Shown piece by piece: positions 5,208 to 12,480 of a stretch of DNA of 14,174 bases (positions are counted from its first letter, which is position 1; each line of letters starts with the position of its first letter). Origin of the DNA: an uncultured Blautia sp. (lineage in GTDB: Bacteria > Bacillota > Clostridia > Lachnospirales > Lachnospiraceae); contig CAAFRY010000122.1 of the NCBI GenBank assembly GCA_900765525.1, positions 1 through 14,174 on the forward strand. The letters are read 5' to 3'. The notes beneath the pieces were generated by a model, which worked only from the letters and a program-made list of their open reading frames with translations, did not search any database and had not been told where the DNA came from. The position numbers and the translations under genes are program-made.

Positions 5208-6815
5208 ATGAGGCTGACTTTTATAGGTGCTGCCCATGAGGTGACAGGCAGCTGTTATTTCCTGGAGGCAGCGGGGAAACGGTTTCTGGTGGACTGCGGA
5301 ATGGAGCAGGGGCCGGACCAGTATGAGAACCAGGATATTCCGGTGGCGTTCTCGGATGTAGATTTTGCCCTTTTAACCCATGCGCATATAGACCACTCGG
5401 GAAATTTTCCCCTGGCCTATGCCAGAGGATTCAGGGGGCCGGTGTACGCCACAGCAGCTACCTGCGATTTGTGCGACATTATGCTTCGTGACAGCGCCCA
5501 TATCCAGATGTTTGAGGCAGAGTGGAGAAACAGAAAAGCAAGGCGAAACGGACAGCCTGAGTTTGTGCCAGCCTATACTATGGAGGATGCCATGGCAGTA
5601 ATCCGGCAGTTTGTTCCCTGCAGCTACGGGCAGGTGATTCAGATTGCAGAAGGGATTAAAGTGCGGTTCATAGATGCAGGACATCTTCTGGGCTCTTCCA
5701 GCATTGAAATATGGCTGACTGAAGATGGGCAGGAAAAAAAGATAGTATTTTCCGGAGATATAGGTAATACCCAGCAGCCTCTGATTAAGGACCCGGAATA
5801 TATCCGGCAGGCGGATTATGTGGTGATGGAATCTACTTACGGAGACAGAAGTCACGGAGAAAAACCAGATTATGTAAACCAGCTTGCGACTATTCTGAGA
5901 CGAACCTTTGCCAGGGGAGGAAATGTAGTAATACCCTCCTTTGCCGTAGGCCGTACTCAGGAAATGCTGTATTTCCTGCGCAAAATTAAAGCGGATAAGC
6001 TGCTTCCTGAATATGAAGGATTTCAGGTATATGTAGACAGTCCTCTTGCAGTTCAGGCCACCAGCATTTTTAAGGAGCATTACAGTGACTGCTATGACCA
6101 GGAGGCTATGGAGCTTATTGAGCAGGGAATTAACCCTATTGCTTTTCCCGGATTAAAGCTGTCTATTACCAGTGACGAGTCAAAGGCTATCAATTTCGAT
6201 GAACAGCCTAAGGTAATACTTTCTGCCAGCGGTATGTGTGACGCAGGCCGTATTAAGCACCATTTGAAACATAATCTTTGGAGGACAGAATGCAGCATCT
6301 TGTTCGTAGGATACCAGGCCATAGGCACATTAGGCCGGGCCCTGATTGAGGGGGCAACGGATGTGAAGCTGTTCGGAGAGGAAATCCATGTAAATGCAGA
6401 AATCATTCGGCTGCCGGGAATCAGCGGACATGCGGATAACCAGGGATTGATGAAATGGGCGGTTGCTTTTAAGGAGAAGCCCCAGAGGGTTTTTGTGGCC
6501 CATGGGGACGACCAGGTCTGCGATTTGTTTGCAGAACGGCTGAAGCAGGAGCTGGGATATTCTGCCGTGGCTCCTTACAGCGGCACAGTGGTGGACCTTC
6601 TCACCAACGAAGTGGTGAAGGAAACCGTGGGAATCGTGGTGAAACACGCCAGAGAAAAGGCAAAGAGCAGAAAGGCAGCGGGAGTATTTGCAAGATTAGT
6701 TGCAGCGGGTCAGAGGCTTATGACAGTGATTCGCCATAATGAGGGCGGCGCTAATAAGGATTTGGCCAAGTTCGCTGACCAGATAAATGCATTATGTGAT
6801 AAGTGGGACAGATAA
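5208..6815 (+). CDS. MBL-fold beta-CASP ribonuclease-like protein
   Basis: 535-residue metallo-beta-lactamase-fold hydrolase of the beta-CASP group, whose members process or degrade RNA (the YSH1/CPSF-73-like branch, often annotated 'RNA specificity domain'). Metal-binding motifs are visible: THAHIDHSGN (H58, H60, D62, H63), H159 in DAGHLLGS and D184 in FSGDIGN. The inserted beta-CASP domain carries ESTYGDR (208-214), VIPSFAVGRTQE, VYVDSPLAVQAT and ILSASGMCDAGR. The MBL fold resumes with GISGHADNQG and FVAHGDDQ. About 60 C-terminal residues beyond the core are rich in Lys/Arg and may contact RNA or form oligomers. No signal peptide is present, so it is cytoplasmic. The start is ATG 5208 after AAAGGGGG. 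The gene stands alone, divergent from an XRE regulator and closed by a strong terminator. It is not the RNase J type, which has a different domain order and sequence. Confidence 0.92.
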   Translation: MRLTFIGAAHEVTGSCYFLEAAGKRFLVDCGMEQGPDQYENQDIPVAFSDVDFALLTHAHIDHSGNFPLAYARGFRGPVYATAATCDLCDIMLRDSAHIQMFEAEWRNRKARRNGQPEFVPAYTMEDAMAVIRQFVPCSYGQVIQIAEGIKVRFIDAGHLLGSSSIEIWLTEDGQEKKIVFSGDIGNTQQPLIKDPEYIRQADYVVMESTYGDRSHGEKPDYVNQLATILRRTFARGGNVVIPSFAVGRTQEMLYFLRKIKADKLLPEYEGFQVYVDSPLAVQATSIFKEHYSDCYDQEAMELIEQGINPIAFPGLKLSITSDESKAINFDEQPKVILSASGMCDAGRIKHHLKHNLWRTECSILFVGYQAIGTLGRALIEGATDVKLFGEEIHVNAEIIRLPGISGHADNQGLMKWAVAFKEKPQRVFVAHGDDQVCDLFAERLKQELGYSAVAPYSGTVVDLLTNEVVKETVGIVVKHAREKAKSRKAAGVFARLVAAGQRLMTVIRHNEGGANKDLAKFADQINALCDKWDR

Positions 6816-6830
6816 AGACAGGATAATCTG

Positions 6831-6867
6831 CCGGGCCGGAAGCATGAAGCTTTTGGCCCGGTTTTTT
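6831..6867 (+). terminator. Strong intrinsic terminator after the beta-CASP gene
   Basis: A continuous 13-bp stem joins 6831-6843 (CCGGGCCGGAAGC) and 6849-6861 (GCTTTTGGCCCGG), with two G-U pairs and an ATGAA loop, followed by TTTTTT (6862-6867). Confidence 0.93.
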
Positions 6868-6886
6868 GGTTTGTTGTGTTCTTATC

Positions 6887-6942
6887 CAGAGAGGGTACCT
6901 CCGTGTACAAAGGGCCGTTTGCTTCCTTGTTCAGAGAGGGTA
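6887..6942 (+). repeat. 11-bp direct repeats upstream of the transporter
   Basis: CAGAGAGGGTA occurs at 6887-6897 and again at 6932-6942, 45 bases apart, in the gap between the terminator and the binding-protein promoter. Nothing else in 6868-7010 looks genic. The repeats could be regulator sites or chance. Confidence 0.4.
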
Positions 6943-6968
6943 GAGAACGGAGTTGATAGGTTTGCCGG

Positions 6969-7003
6969 AAAATCTATATAAAAATGCACATAGGTAAGAT
7001 TTT
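6969..7003. promoter_or_regulatory. Inverted repeat upstream of the sugar-binding protein gene
   Basis: AAAATCT (6969-6975) and AGATTTT (6997-7003) are exact inverted repeats 21 bases apart, about 30 bases upstream of the candidate -35 box. The position would suit an activator such as the AraC-type regulator encoded at 12473-14035; this is inference. Confidence 0.25.
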
Positions 7004-7028
7004 TATAGAAGATGGACACTTTATTTTA

Positions 7029-7057
7029 TGGGCAGATTATACAGTCAATGCTATGAT
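7029..7057 (+). promoter_or_regulatory. Candidate promoter of the sugar ABC transporter
   Basis: TGGGCA (7029-7034, 4/6) and TATGAT (7052-7057, 5/6) at 17-base spacing give a leader of about 50 bases. The weak -35 suits activator dependence. A TGATA-AAGC-TATCA inverted repeat (7054-7067) overlaps the -10 region. Confidence 0.42.
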
Positions 7058-7113
7058 AAAGCTATCAAAAATATTCAAGGTGCCGAAAGGCAAAAAATAA
7101 AGGAGGAAAGAGT

Positions 7114-8457
7114 ATGAAAAAAAGAATGAAACAAATTGCAGCCCTTTCCATGGCAGCGCTGATGGCAGCTTCCATGGCGGCCTGCGGCGGTTCTGACGGC
7201 GGAAGCTCAAGTTCAGGAGACAGTGGCAAAAGCTCTGGCGGCGGAGACAAAGAAATTGTCTATTGGAATATCGGTACAGAGAGCCCGGATAAGGATGTTA
7301 TCAACAAAGCAGTAGAAAAATTCAACTCTGAGACAGAGTCCGGATACACGGTTACATCTGTTCCCACTCAGAACGATACCTACAAAGAGAAATTGGTAGT
7401 TGCCATGAGCTCCGGAGAATGCCCGGATATGTATTCCTGCTGGTCAGGCGGTCCAATGTATGAGTACATTGATTCCGGTTTCGGTCAGCCAATTGATGAT
7501 TTGTTCAACAACTCTGATATTAAAGACAAACTGATGGAAGCTGCTGTAGGTCAGGCTACTTACAATGACCATATCTATGCGGTTCCTTATCAGAACGTAT
7601 CCATGTCCGGTATTTTCTATAACACAGAAATGTTTGAAAAATACGGATTGGAAGAACCTGAGACACTGGCAGATTTAGAGAACATCTGTGCCACTTTGAA
7701 AGAGAACGGAATTACTCCTTTCGCACTGGCCAACAGCTCTAAATGGACAGGTTCCATGTACTTCATGAACCTGGCTGCAAGATACGGCGGACTGGAGCCA
7801 TTCCAGAATGCAGTAAACGGAGACGGAACCTTTACAGACGAATGCTTTATTAAAGCAGGAGATAAAATTCAGGAGTGGGTTAATGCAGGATACTTCCCAG
7901 ACGGTGTAAACTCCTTGAGCGAGGATGACGGACAGGCTAAGCAGTTAATGTATCAGGAAACAGCAGGTATGCTGCTTTGCGGTTCCTGGTATACTGGAAC
8001 CTTTGCTACTGACAGTGAAGAGTTTTATCAGAAGATTGGCTGGTTCCCATTCCCGGCTATCGAAGGCTCTGACGCAGACCCGTCTATCATGATTGGTACA
8101 GTTGGAGACCAGTTTATTGTATTCAACTGCGAAGGTGAAAAGCTGGAGGCTGCTTTCGAGTGTGCAGAAGCTCATCTGTCTGACGAAGTTATTGATTTTG
8201 AGGTTGAAAACGGAAAGATTCCTCCTGTAAAAGGAATTGAAGAAAAGCTTACAGACCCCATCACAAAAGAAGTTGTAGAGGCTGCAAACAATGCATCCGA
8301 AATCCAGTTATGGTATGACCAGTATCTGCCGCCGGCAGTATCTACTGCTCATCTGGACGGACTGCAGGAAGTATTCGGACTGACCATGACACCGCAGGAA
8401 GCACAGGAATCCATGCAGAAAGCAATGGAAGAATATAACGCTCAGAAAGCGGAATAA
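7114..8457 (+). CDS. Carbohydrate ABC transporter substrate-binding lipoprotein
   Basis: 447-residue extracellular solute-binding protein of the CUT1 (family 1) sugar-uptake type. It has a lipoprotein signal peptide: basic MKKRMK, a hydrophobic alanine-rich core and the lipobox MAAC with Cys24 as the lipidation site. A flexible Gly/Ser linker (about 25-44) then tethers it to the membrane. The mature domain begins KEIVYWNIGTESPDK and continues through the family-like IYAVPYQNVSMSGIFYNTEMFEKYGLEEPETLADL and GMLLCGSWYTGTFA segments in fragments I recognise as SBP_bac_1/8. Start ATG 7114 is preceded by AGGAGG (7101-7106). Two permeases follow after an internal terminator, which should leave this gene expressed above them. 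The ligand cannot be read from sequence; the linked two-component system suggests an oligo- or monosaccharide signal. Confidence 0.95.
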   Translation: MKKRMKQIAALSMAALMAASMAACGGSDGGSSSSGDSGKSSGGGDKEIVYWNIGTESPDKDVINKAVEKFNSETESGYTVTSVPTQNDTYKEKLVVAMSSGECPDMYSCWSGGPMYEYIDSGFGQPIDDLFNNSDIKDKLMEAAVGQATYNDHIYAVPYQNVSMSGIFYNTEMFEKYGLEEPETLADLENICATLKENGITPFALANSSKWTGSMYFMNLAARYGGLEPFQNAVNGDGTFTDECFIKAGDKIQEWVNAGYFPDGVNSLSEDDGQAKQLMYQETAGMLLCGSWYTGTFATDSEEFYQKIGWFPFPAIEGSDADPSIMIGTVGDQFIVFNCEGEKLEAAFECAEAHLSDEVIDFEVENGKIPPVKGIEEKLTDPITKEVVEAANNASEIQLWYDQYLPPAVSTAHLDGLQEVFGLTMTPQEAQESMQKAMEEYNAQKAE

Positions 8458-8488
8458 GCAGCAGAATTTTAGGCATAAGATAAGAAAA

Positions 8489-8515
8489 GAGGCTCTGGAA
8501 ACGGGGCCTCTTTTT
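8489..8515 (+). terminator. Internal terminator between binding protein and permeases
   Basis: GAGGCTCTG (8489-8497) pairs with CGGGGCCTC (8502-8510), nine pairs including G-U, around a stable GAAA tetraloop, followed by TTTTT. Partial read-through would give more binding protein than permease. The 170-base stretch from here to the permease ribosome site holds no obvious promoter. Confidence 0.88.
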
Positions 8516-8683
8516 CTACCCCGAACCAGACTGGCAGACAGAAAAAGGCAGGTGTTTTTGCTGCTGAAAGACAGATATTTATAGATACTGGAAAGATTGT
8601 TCTATGTATTTTTTTTACCTGTTTTGGTAAGATATTTAACATCAAAAGAGTTCTTGAAAACAATAAAAAGGAGGGGCTTATTT

Positions 8684-9586
8684 ATGAAAGAAAAAAGTAT
8701 TTCTCTGTTGGAATTAAGACAGAGAAACACAAGAAAAGTTGCAGCGCTTTTCCTGGCGCCTGTAACGATTTTGATGGTGGTATTCGTCTTATATCCCATT
8801 ATTGATACCTTTATCACCAGCGGATACCAGTGGAACGGAATTTCTTCCGCAAAGAAGTTTATCGGTCTGGACAACTGGGCTACACTGCTGGCGGATAAAA
8901 GCTTTTGGATAGCTTTTAAAAACAATCTTGTTATCATGGTTTTGTCTATTGTAATCCAGATTCCACTGGGTCTGGCTCTGGCAACTTTCCTGGATTTCGG
9001 TGGAAAGAAACTGACTGTATTTAAGGTTATCTGGTTCATTCCGCTGCTGATGTCTTCTGTTGCCATTGGTTTCCTGTTTACCTATGCCCTGGCTACAAAC
9101 GGCGGTATCGTAAGCACCATTTCCGGATGGTTCGGGGGAGGAAATATAGACCTTCTGGGTAATCCAAAAACAGCTTTGCTGACAGTTATCGTGGTAATTT
9201 GCTGGCAGTTTACACCGTTCTATATGGTATATTTTATGGCGGCTTTCACCAATATTCCTTACGATGTATTTGAAGCTGCCCGTATTGACGGAGCTACAAG
9301 AGGACAGTATTTTTGGAAGGTGGCCCTGCCCCTTTTAGTACCTTCTATGAAGAGTGCAGCCATTCTCTCCATGGTAGGTTCTCTGAAATATTTTGATTTG
9401 ATTTATGTAATGACAGGCGGCGGTCCCGGTACCTCTACCGAGTTGATGGCAACCTACATGTATAAACAGTCTTTCAGTAATTTCAACATGGGCTACGGTT
9501 CAGCAGTAGCTGCCGGAATGTTTATTCTCATTTCCATGGTTGCCCTGATTACAATGAAGCTGTTAAATGGAAAGAAGGAGGCATAG
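8684..9586 (+). CDS. Carbohydrate ABC transporter permease, MalF-like
   Basis: 300-residue inner-membrane permease of the CUT1 family, the MalF/UgpA-type partner. Hydrophobic helices are visible at about residues 20-40, 80-102, 113-136, 163-187, 224-243 and 271-291. The cytoplasmic EAA loop that contacts the ATPase reads EAARIDGATRGQYFWKVALP (197-216). It is followed by MTGGGPGTSTELMATYMYK, a typical MalF-side signature. The start is ATG 8684 after AAGGAGGGG (8668-8676). An in-frame TTG at 8597 would add 29 residues with no ribosome site and is rejected. It is co-transcribed with the second permease (three bases between stop and next start) and lies downstream of the binding protein beyond an internal terminator. 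No ATPase gene is present in the operon. Confidence 0.95.
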   Translation: MKEKSISLLELRQRNTRKVAALFLAPVTILMVVFVLYPIIDTFITSGYQWNGISSAKKFIGLDNWATLLADKSFWIAFKNNLVIMVLSIVIQIPLGLALATFLDFGGKKLTVFKVIWFIPLLMSSVAIGFLFTYALATNGGIVSTISGWFGGGNIDLLGNPKTALLTVIVVICWQFTPFYMVYFMAAFTNIPYDVFEAARIDGATRGQYFWKVALPLLVPSMKSAAILSMVGSLKYFDLIYVMTGGGPGTSTELMATYMYKQSFSNFNMGYGSAVAAGMFILISMVALITMKLLNGKKEA

Positions 9587-9589
9587 AGT

Positions 9590-10438
9590 ATGGACAGCTA
9601 TAAAAAGAATAAAAGAAAAAGTATTATATGCTGGATAATCGCTTTTGCCTTGGCGATATTCTACTTGATTATCTCGTTCCTGCCATTTATATTTATGGTA
9701 TTGAACTCCTTTAAAGAAAAGTTTGAGATGCTGACAAAGGGCGTGTTTAATTTACCGGACAGCCTGAACTTTGCCAACTATACAGAGGTGCTTACCGGCG
9801 GATTTGTACGGTATTTCATGAACAGTGTTATTGTTTTGGCCATCTCCCTGACCCTGCTTCTGTTCATAGCCGCCTGTGCATCCTACCCTCTGGCAAGATT
9901 TAAGTTTAAACTGGCAAATCCAATTTATGCGGCTATCGTTGCCTGTATGTCCATACCGGTACATATTACCCTGATTCCTGTATTTAAAATGTCTCAGGCT
10001 ACAGGCTTATACGACAGTATCTGGGCCCTTATTGGTCCGTATATTGCTTTCGCAGTTCCTATCTCTGTGTTTATCCTTACCAGCTTTATGAAGGAAATCC
10101 CCAGAGAAATCGAGGAATCTGCAGAAATCGACGGATGCGGGAAAATCAAGATGTTTTTCTCTATGATTATGCCTTTGGCTAAGCCGGGTCTGGCTACACT
10201 GGCCATTTACAACGGTGTAAATATGTGGAATGAATTTTCCTTTGCATATACGCTGACACAGTCTTCCCAGAACCGTACATTACCTCTGGCTATCTGGGAA
10301 TTCCAGGGACAGTATTCCATGAACACGCCTATGATTATGGCTGTTCTGACCCTTACACTTTTACCCATGATTGTGATGTTCATTATCTTCCAGGATAAGC
10401 TGGTAAAAGGTATGACAGCTGGAGCGGTAAAAGGCTGA
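9590..10438 (+). CDS. Carbohydrate ABC transporter permease, MalG-like
   Basis: 282-residue inner-membrane permease of the CUT1 family, the MalG/UgpE-type partner that pairs with the preceding permease to form the channel. Membrane segments are visible at about 12-40, 74-99, 111-132, 146-166, 198-215 and 250-272. The EAA loop EIEESAEIDGCGKIKMFFSM (172-191) is the ATPase contact. The start is ATG 9590 with AAGGAGG (9575-9581) inside the end of the upstream gene, which stops at 9586, so the two are translationally linked. A stem-loop terminator at 10461-10502 ends the unit. The ATP-hydrolysing subunit is missing here; Gram-positive CUT1 systems often share one MsmK/UgpC-like ATPase encoded elsewhere, which is known for the family and inferred for this strain. 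Confidence 0.95.
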   Translation: MDSYKKNKRKSIICWIIAFALAIFYLIISFLPFIFMVLNSFKEKFEMLTKGVFNLPDSLNFANYTEVLTGGFVRYFMNSVIVLAISLTLLLFIAACASYPLARFKFKLANPIYAAIVACMSIPVHITLIPVFKMSQATGLYDSIWALIGPYIAFAVPISVFILTSFMKEIPREIEESAEIDGCGKIKMFFSMIMPLAKPGLATLAIYNGVNMWNEFSFAYTLTQSSQNRTLPLAIWEFQGQYSMNTPMIMAVLTLTLLPMIVMFIIFQDKLVKGMTAGAVKG

Positions 10439-10460
10439 TTCACCATGTATTATATGGAAG

Positions 10461-10502
10461 CTGCCGCACTAAACAGTTTTCGTTTAATGCGGCAGTTTTT
10501 TT
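10461..10502 (+). terminator. Intrinsic terminator of the transporter operon
   Basis: CTGCCGCACTAAAC (10461-10474) pairs with GTTTAATGCGGCAG (10482-10495) with one C-A mismatch, followed by seven T (10496-10502). The T-run is also the outer arm of the next repeat's hairpin. Confidence 0.9.
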
Positions 10503-10619
10503 GTTCTTCTATAGGAAATTCCTTTGAATTTCCTATAGAAGAACAAAAAGCCCTCCGGGCAGGAGCACACTGCGTCGGAGAGGAGTTATGTCGCTGAAGC
10601 GGCCTAACCCAGGCGGAGA
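10503..10619 (+). repeat. Structured intergenic repeat, copy B
   Basis: Second copy of the element at 3106-3218. It opens with a perfect hairpin: 10503-10520 (18 bases) complements 10527-10544, with loop CCTTTG. Counting the flanking T and A bases, the pairing extends to 23 bp (10498-10520 with 10527-10549). The core GTCGC/GCGGC hairpin is kept with a U-G pair. The outer CTGCGTCG (10570-10577) arm pairs less well with its partner than in copy A. The copy lies between the transporter terminator and the sensor kinase gene and carries the ribosome-site-like AGGAG with ATG 10588. The part beyond 10620 diverges from copy A. Confidence 0.85.
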
Positions 10620-10689
10620 ATCATGCAAAGCAGGATTCTTTTCAATGAAACTGAAACTACGGACTGGAAGGAAAGAGGAGAGAACAGAT
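10588..10689 (+). other. In-frame leader frame of repeat copy B running into the kinase
   Basis: ATG 10588 follows AGGAGTT and reads MSLKRPNPGGESCKA, then continues without a stop for 34 codons into the kinase start at 10690. It could be an alternative N-terminus of the kinase or an incidental fusion of the repeat's short frame. The part beyond the repeat is basic and shows no domain. Confidence 0.25.
10617..10642 (+). terminator. Weak terminator-like hairpin before the sensor kinase gene
   Basis: AGAATC (10617-10622) pairs with GATTCT (10634-10639). Inside, TGC/GCA closes an AAA loop, and TTT follows the stem. The stem is short and the T-run poor, so attenuation of kinase expression is only a possibility. 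No clear promoter was found in 10550-10689. Confidence 0.25.
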
Positions 10690-12480
10690 ATGAAAAGATG
10701 GAGAGAAAAAATCAGTAACTGGAAACTAGATAAGAAAATGCAGACTCTGACCACCACTGTGATTGTGACGGTAACACTGATTGTTCTTGTTGTATCTACT
10801 ATGTCCTCCGTATATTCTATGAAACAGAAAACCATGGAGCTTCTGCAGGAGAATAACGATACTATGTCGGACAATTTCCAGGGGGCTCTTAACCAGTACA
10901 AGGCAATGGCTATTGCCATGGTTCTGGATACTTCTGTGCAGAATTATCTCCAGTGTACCAGCCGGAAGGACCAGAAATATTCCAGATATGCTAACGACAC
11001 ATACAGCGTTATGTCCAGCTGTCAGAATATGTATCCGGAGATGAATTTTCTGGCAGTTATCAGTTACCGGATGGAGGATTATTTATATAAAGGAAACGAG
11101 GCTTTAAGTTCCAGTGAGTTTCAGATGGTATACCGAAAGGATTATTCCCAGTGTCGCTTTGTCCAAAAGAATACACTGAAAGTAGGAATCTCCAACAATT
11201 ATTTTAAAGGCCAGCGGTACACCATAAGCGTATATTTTCCCATCTATGATTTGAATAAAATCACAGTGGAAGGGGGCCTGCTGTGTATGAATTTTTCCAA
11301 TGCTATCCTGCGGCAGGTTCTGATGGATTCTAACCAGCAGAATGCCTCTTCTATTATCGGAACGGACGGAATCATTCTGGCAGATTCTGATACAGAAGCC
11401 ATGGGAAGCCAGGCAGGATATGCGGACAAATTAAAGGGCAGCCGTGGCAGCTTTACTCAAGGCGGCAGGCTTTATATGTACCAGAAGGTAACGGACTGGG
11501 ATTATTATATTGTCAGTAGTATTCCTTCCATGGATTTGTATAAACCCAGCATAAGAACCATCCTTTTTATGACAGCCATTCTTCTGGTGCTGGTAGTATT
11601 AAGCCTGATGGTGGTGAAAAAGATTATCCGTAAAGTTTACCATCCTCTGGACCAGACAGTGCAGAAAATGGACCAGGTGGCCAGCGGTTCTTTAGGAACC
11701 AGGCTGAATGTAGAGAGTATGGGAGAGGACTTCCAGAAACTGGCCACAGGATTTAACGCTATGATGGAAGAAATCCTGGTTCTCATGGAGCAGGTGAAGC
11801 TGGAGCAGCATCAGATAGAACAGATTCGTTTTAATTCTCTTCAATCCCAGATTCAGCCCCATTTTCTCTATAATACCCTGGAATGTATTCACTGGCAGGC
11901 CATGGCCGACGGAAATAAAGAGATTTCCACTTTGGTAATGGCTCTGGCCAAGTATTACAGAATCTGTCTCAGCAAGGGACATGACGTAATCCCGCTGGAA
12001 ATGGAAGCAGAGCATGTGCAGAATTATCTGATTATCCAGAACATGAGATATGATAATATTATAGGCAGCGAAATCCAGATACACGATAACTGCAAAAAGG
12101 CAATGATACCTAAACTGACCCTTCAGCCCCTGGTAGAGAATTCTATTTACCACGGCATTAAAATCAAGGAGGGAAATAAGGGAAGCGTAGCTCTTAGAGC
12201 GGTGAGAAAAGGGGACAGCGTACTGATTACCCTGGCGGATACGGGAACAGGAATGACCCAGGAGCAAATAGATACCATGAACCAGCAGCTGTCAGAGTAC
12301 GACGAATCCTTTGGATACGGGGTGCGGAATGTAAATAAAAGAATTGAGCTGCTCTATGGAACGGATTATGGTCTTTGTTACCTGCGCAATGATTATGGTG
12401 GGGTGACAGTGGAAATCCAGCTGCCTTATACCGAAAAGGTGGATGACGGAATCTTAAAAGGGGATATGATAAATGTATAA
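10690..12480 (+). CDS. Sensor histidine kinase, YesM-like (HAMP, His_kinase, HATPase_c)
   Basis: 596-residue membrane kinase of the LytS/YesM type that partners an AraC-type regulator. A basic N-terminus leads into TM1 (about 20-40). An extracellular sensor region (about 41-288) is of Cache-like size, and TM2 spans about 290-310. A HAMP linker (about 310-365) follows. The phospho-acceptor domain has H391 in QSQIQPHFLYNTLE. The ATPase domain has an N-box at QPLVENSIYHG (N484), a G1 box DTGTGM (517-522) and FGYGVRN (541-547). The chosen start is ATG 10690, with AGGAG (10676-10680) nine bases upstream. An in-frame ATG at 10588 inside repeat B would add 34 residues. The 3' end overlaps the regulator by eight bases. 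It probably senses a sugar and controls the adjacent transporter, an inference from gene order and from the family. Confidence 0.95.
   Translation: MKRWREKISNWKLDKKMQTLTTTVIVTVTLIVLVVSTMSSVYSMKQKTMELLQENNDTMSDNFQGALNQYKAMAIAMVLDTSVQNYLQCTSRKDQKYSRYANDTYSVMSSCQNMYPEMNFLAVISYRMEDYLYKGNEALSSSEFQMVYRKDYSQCRFVQKNTLKVGISNNYFKGQRYTISVYFPIYDLNKITVEGGLLCMNFSNAILRQVLMDSNQQNASSIIGTDGIILADSDTEAMGSQAGYADKLKGSRGSFTQGGRLYMYQKVTDWDYYIVSSIPSMDLYKPSIRTILFMTAILLVLVVLSLMVVKKIIRKVYHPLDQTVQKMDQVASGSLGTRLNVESMGEDFQKLATGFNAMMEEILVLMEQVKLEQHQIEQIRFNSLQSQIQPHFLYNTLECIHWQAMADGNKEISTLVMALAKYYRICLSKGHDVIPLEMEAEHVQNYLIIQNMRYDNIIGSEIQIHDNCKKAMIPKLTLQPLVENSIYHGIKIKEGNKGSVALRAVRKGDSVLITLADTGTGMTQEQIDTMNQQLSEYDESFGYGVRNVNKRIELLYGTDYGLCYLRNDYGGVTVEIQLPYTEKVDDGILKGDMINV

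Noticed and set aside
5373..6080. 235-codon minus-strand frame opposite the beta-CASP gene
   Set aside because: It is antisense to a clear conserved gene, has no recognisable domain and has a composition typical of a shadow frame.
6879..6945. Sequence resembling the start of a second S-box riboswitch (TTCTTATCCAGAGAGG)
   Set aside because: No conserved CGGCAACC or GGTGC core follows, and no closing P1 strand or terminator is found before the transporter gene.
8597..8683. TTG-initiated extension of the first permease
   Set aside because: No ribosome site; the extra residues come from an AT-rich leader, and ATG 8684 has AAGGAGGGG.
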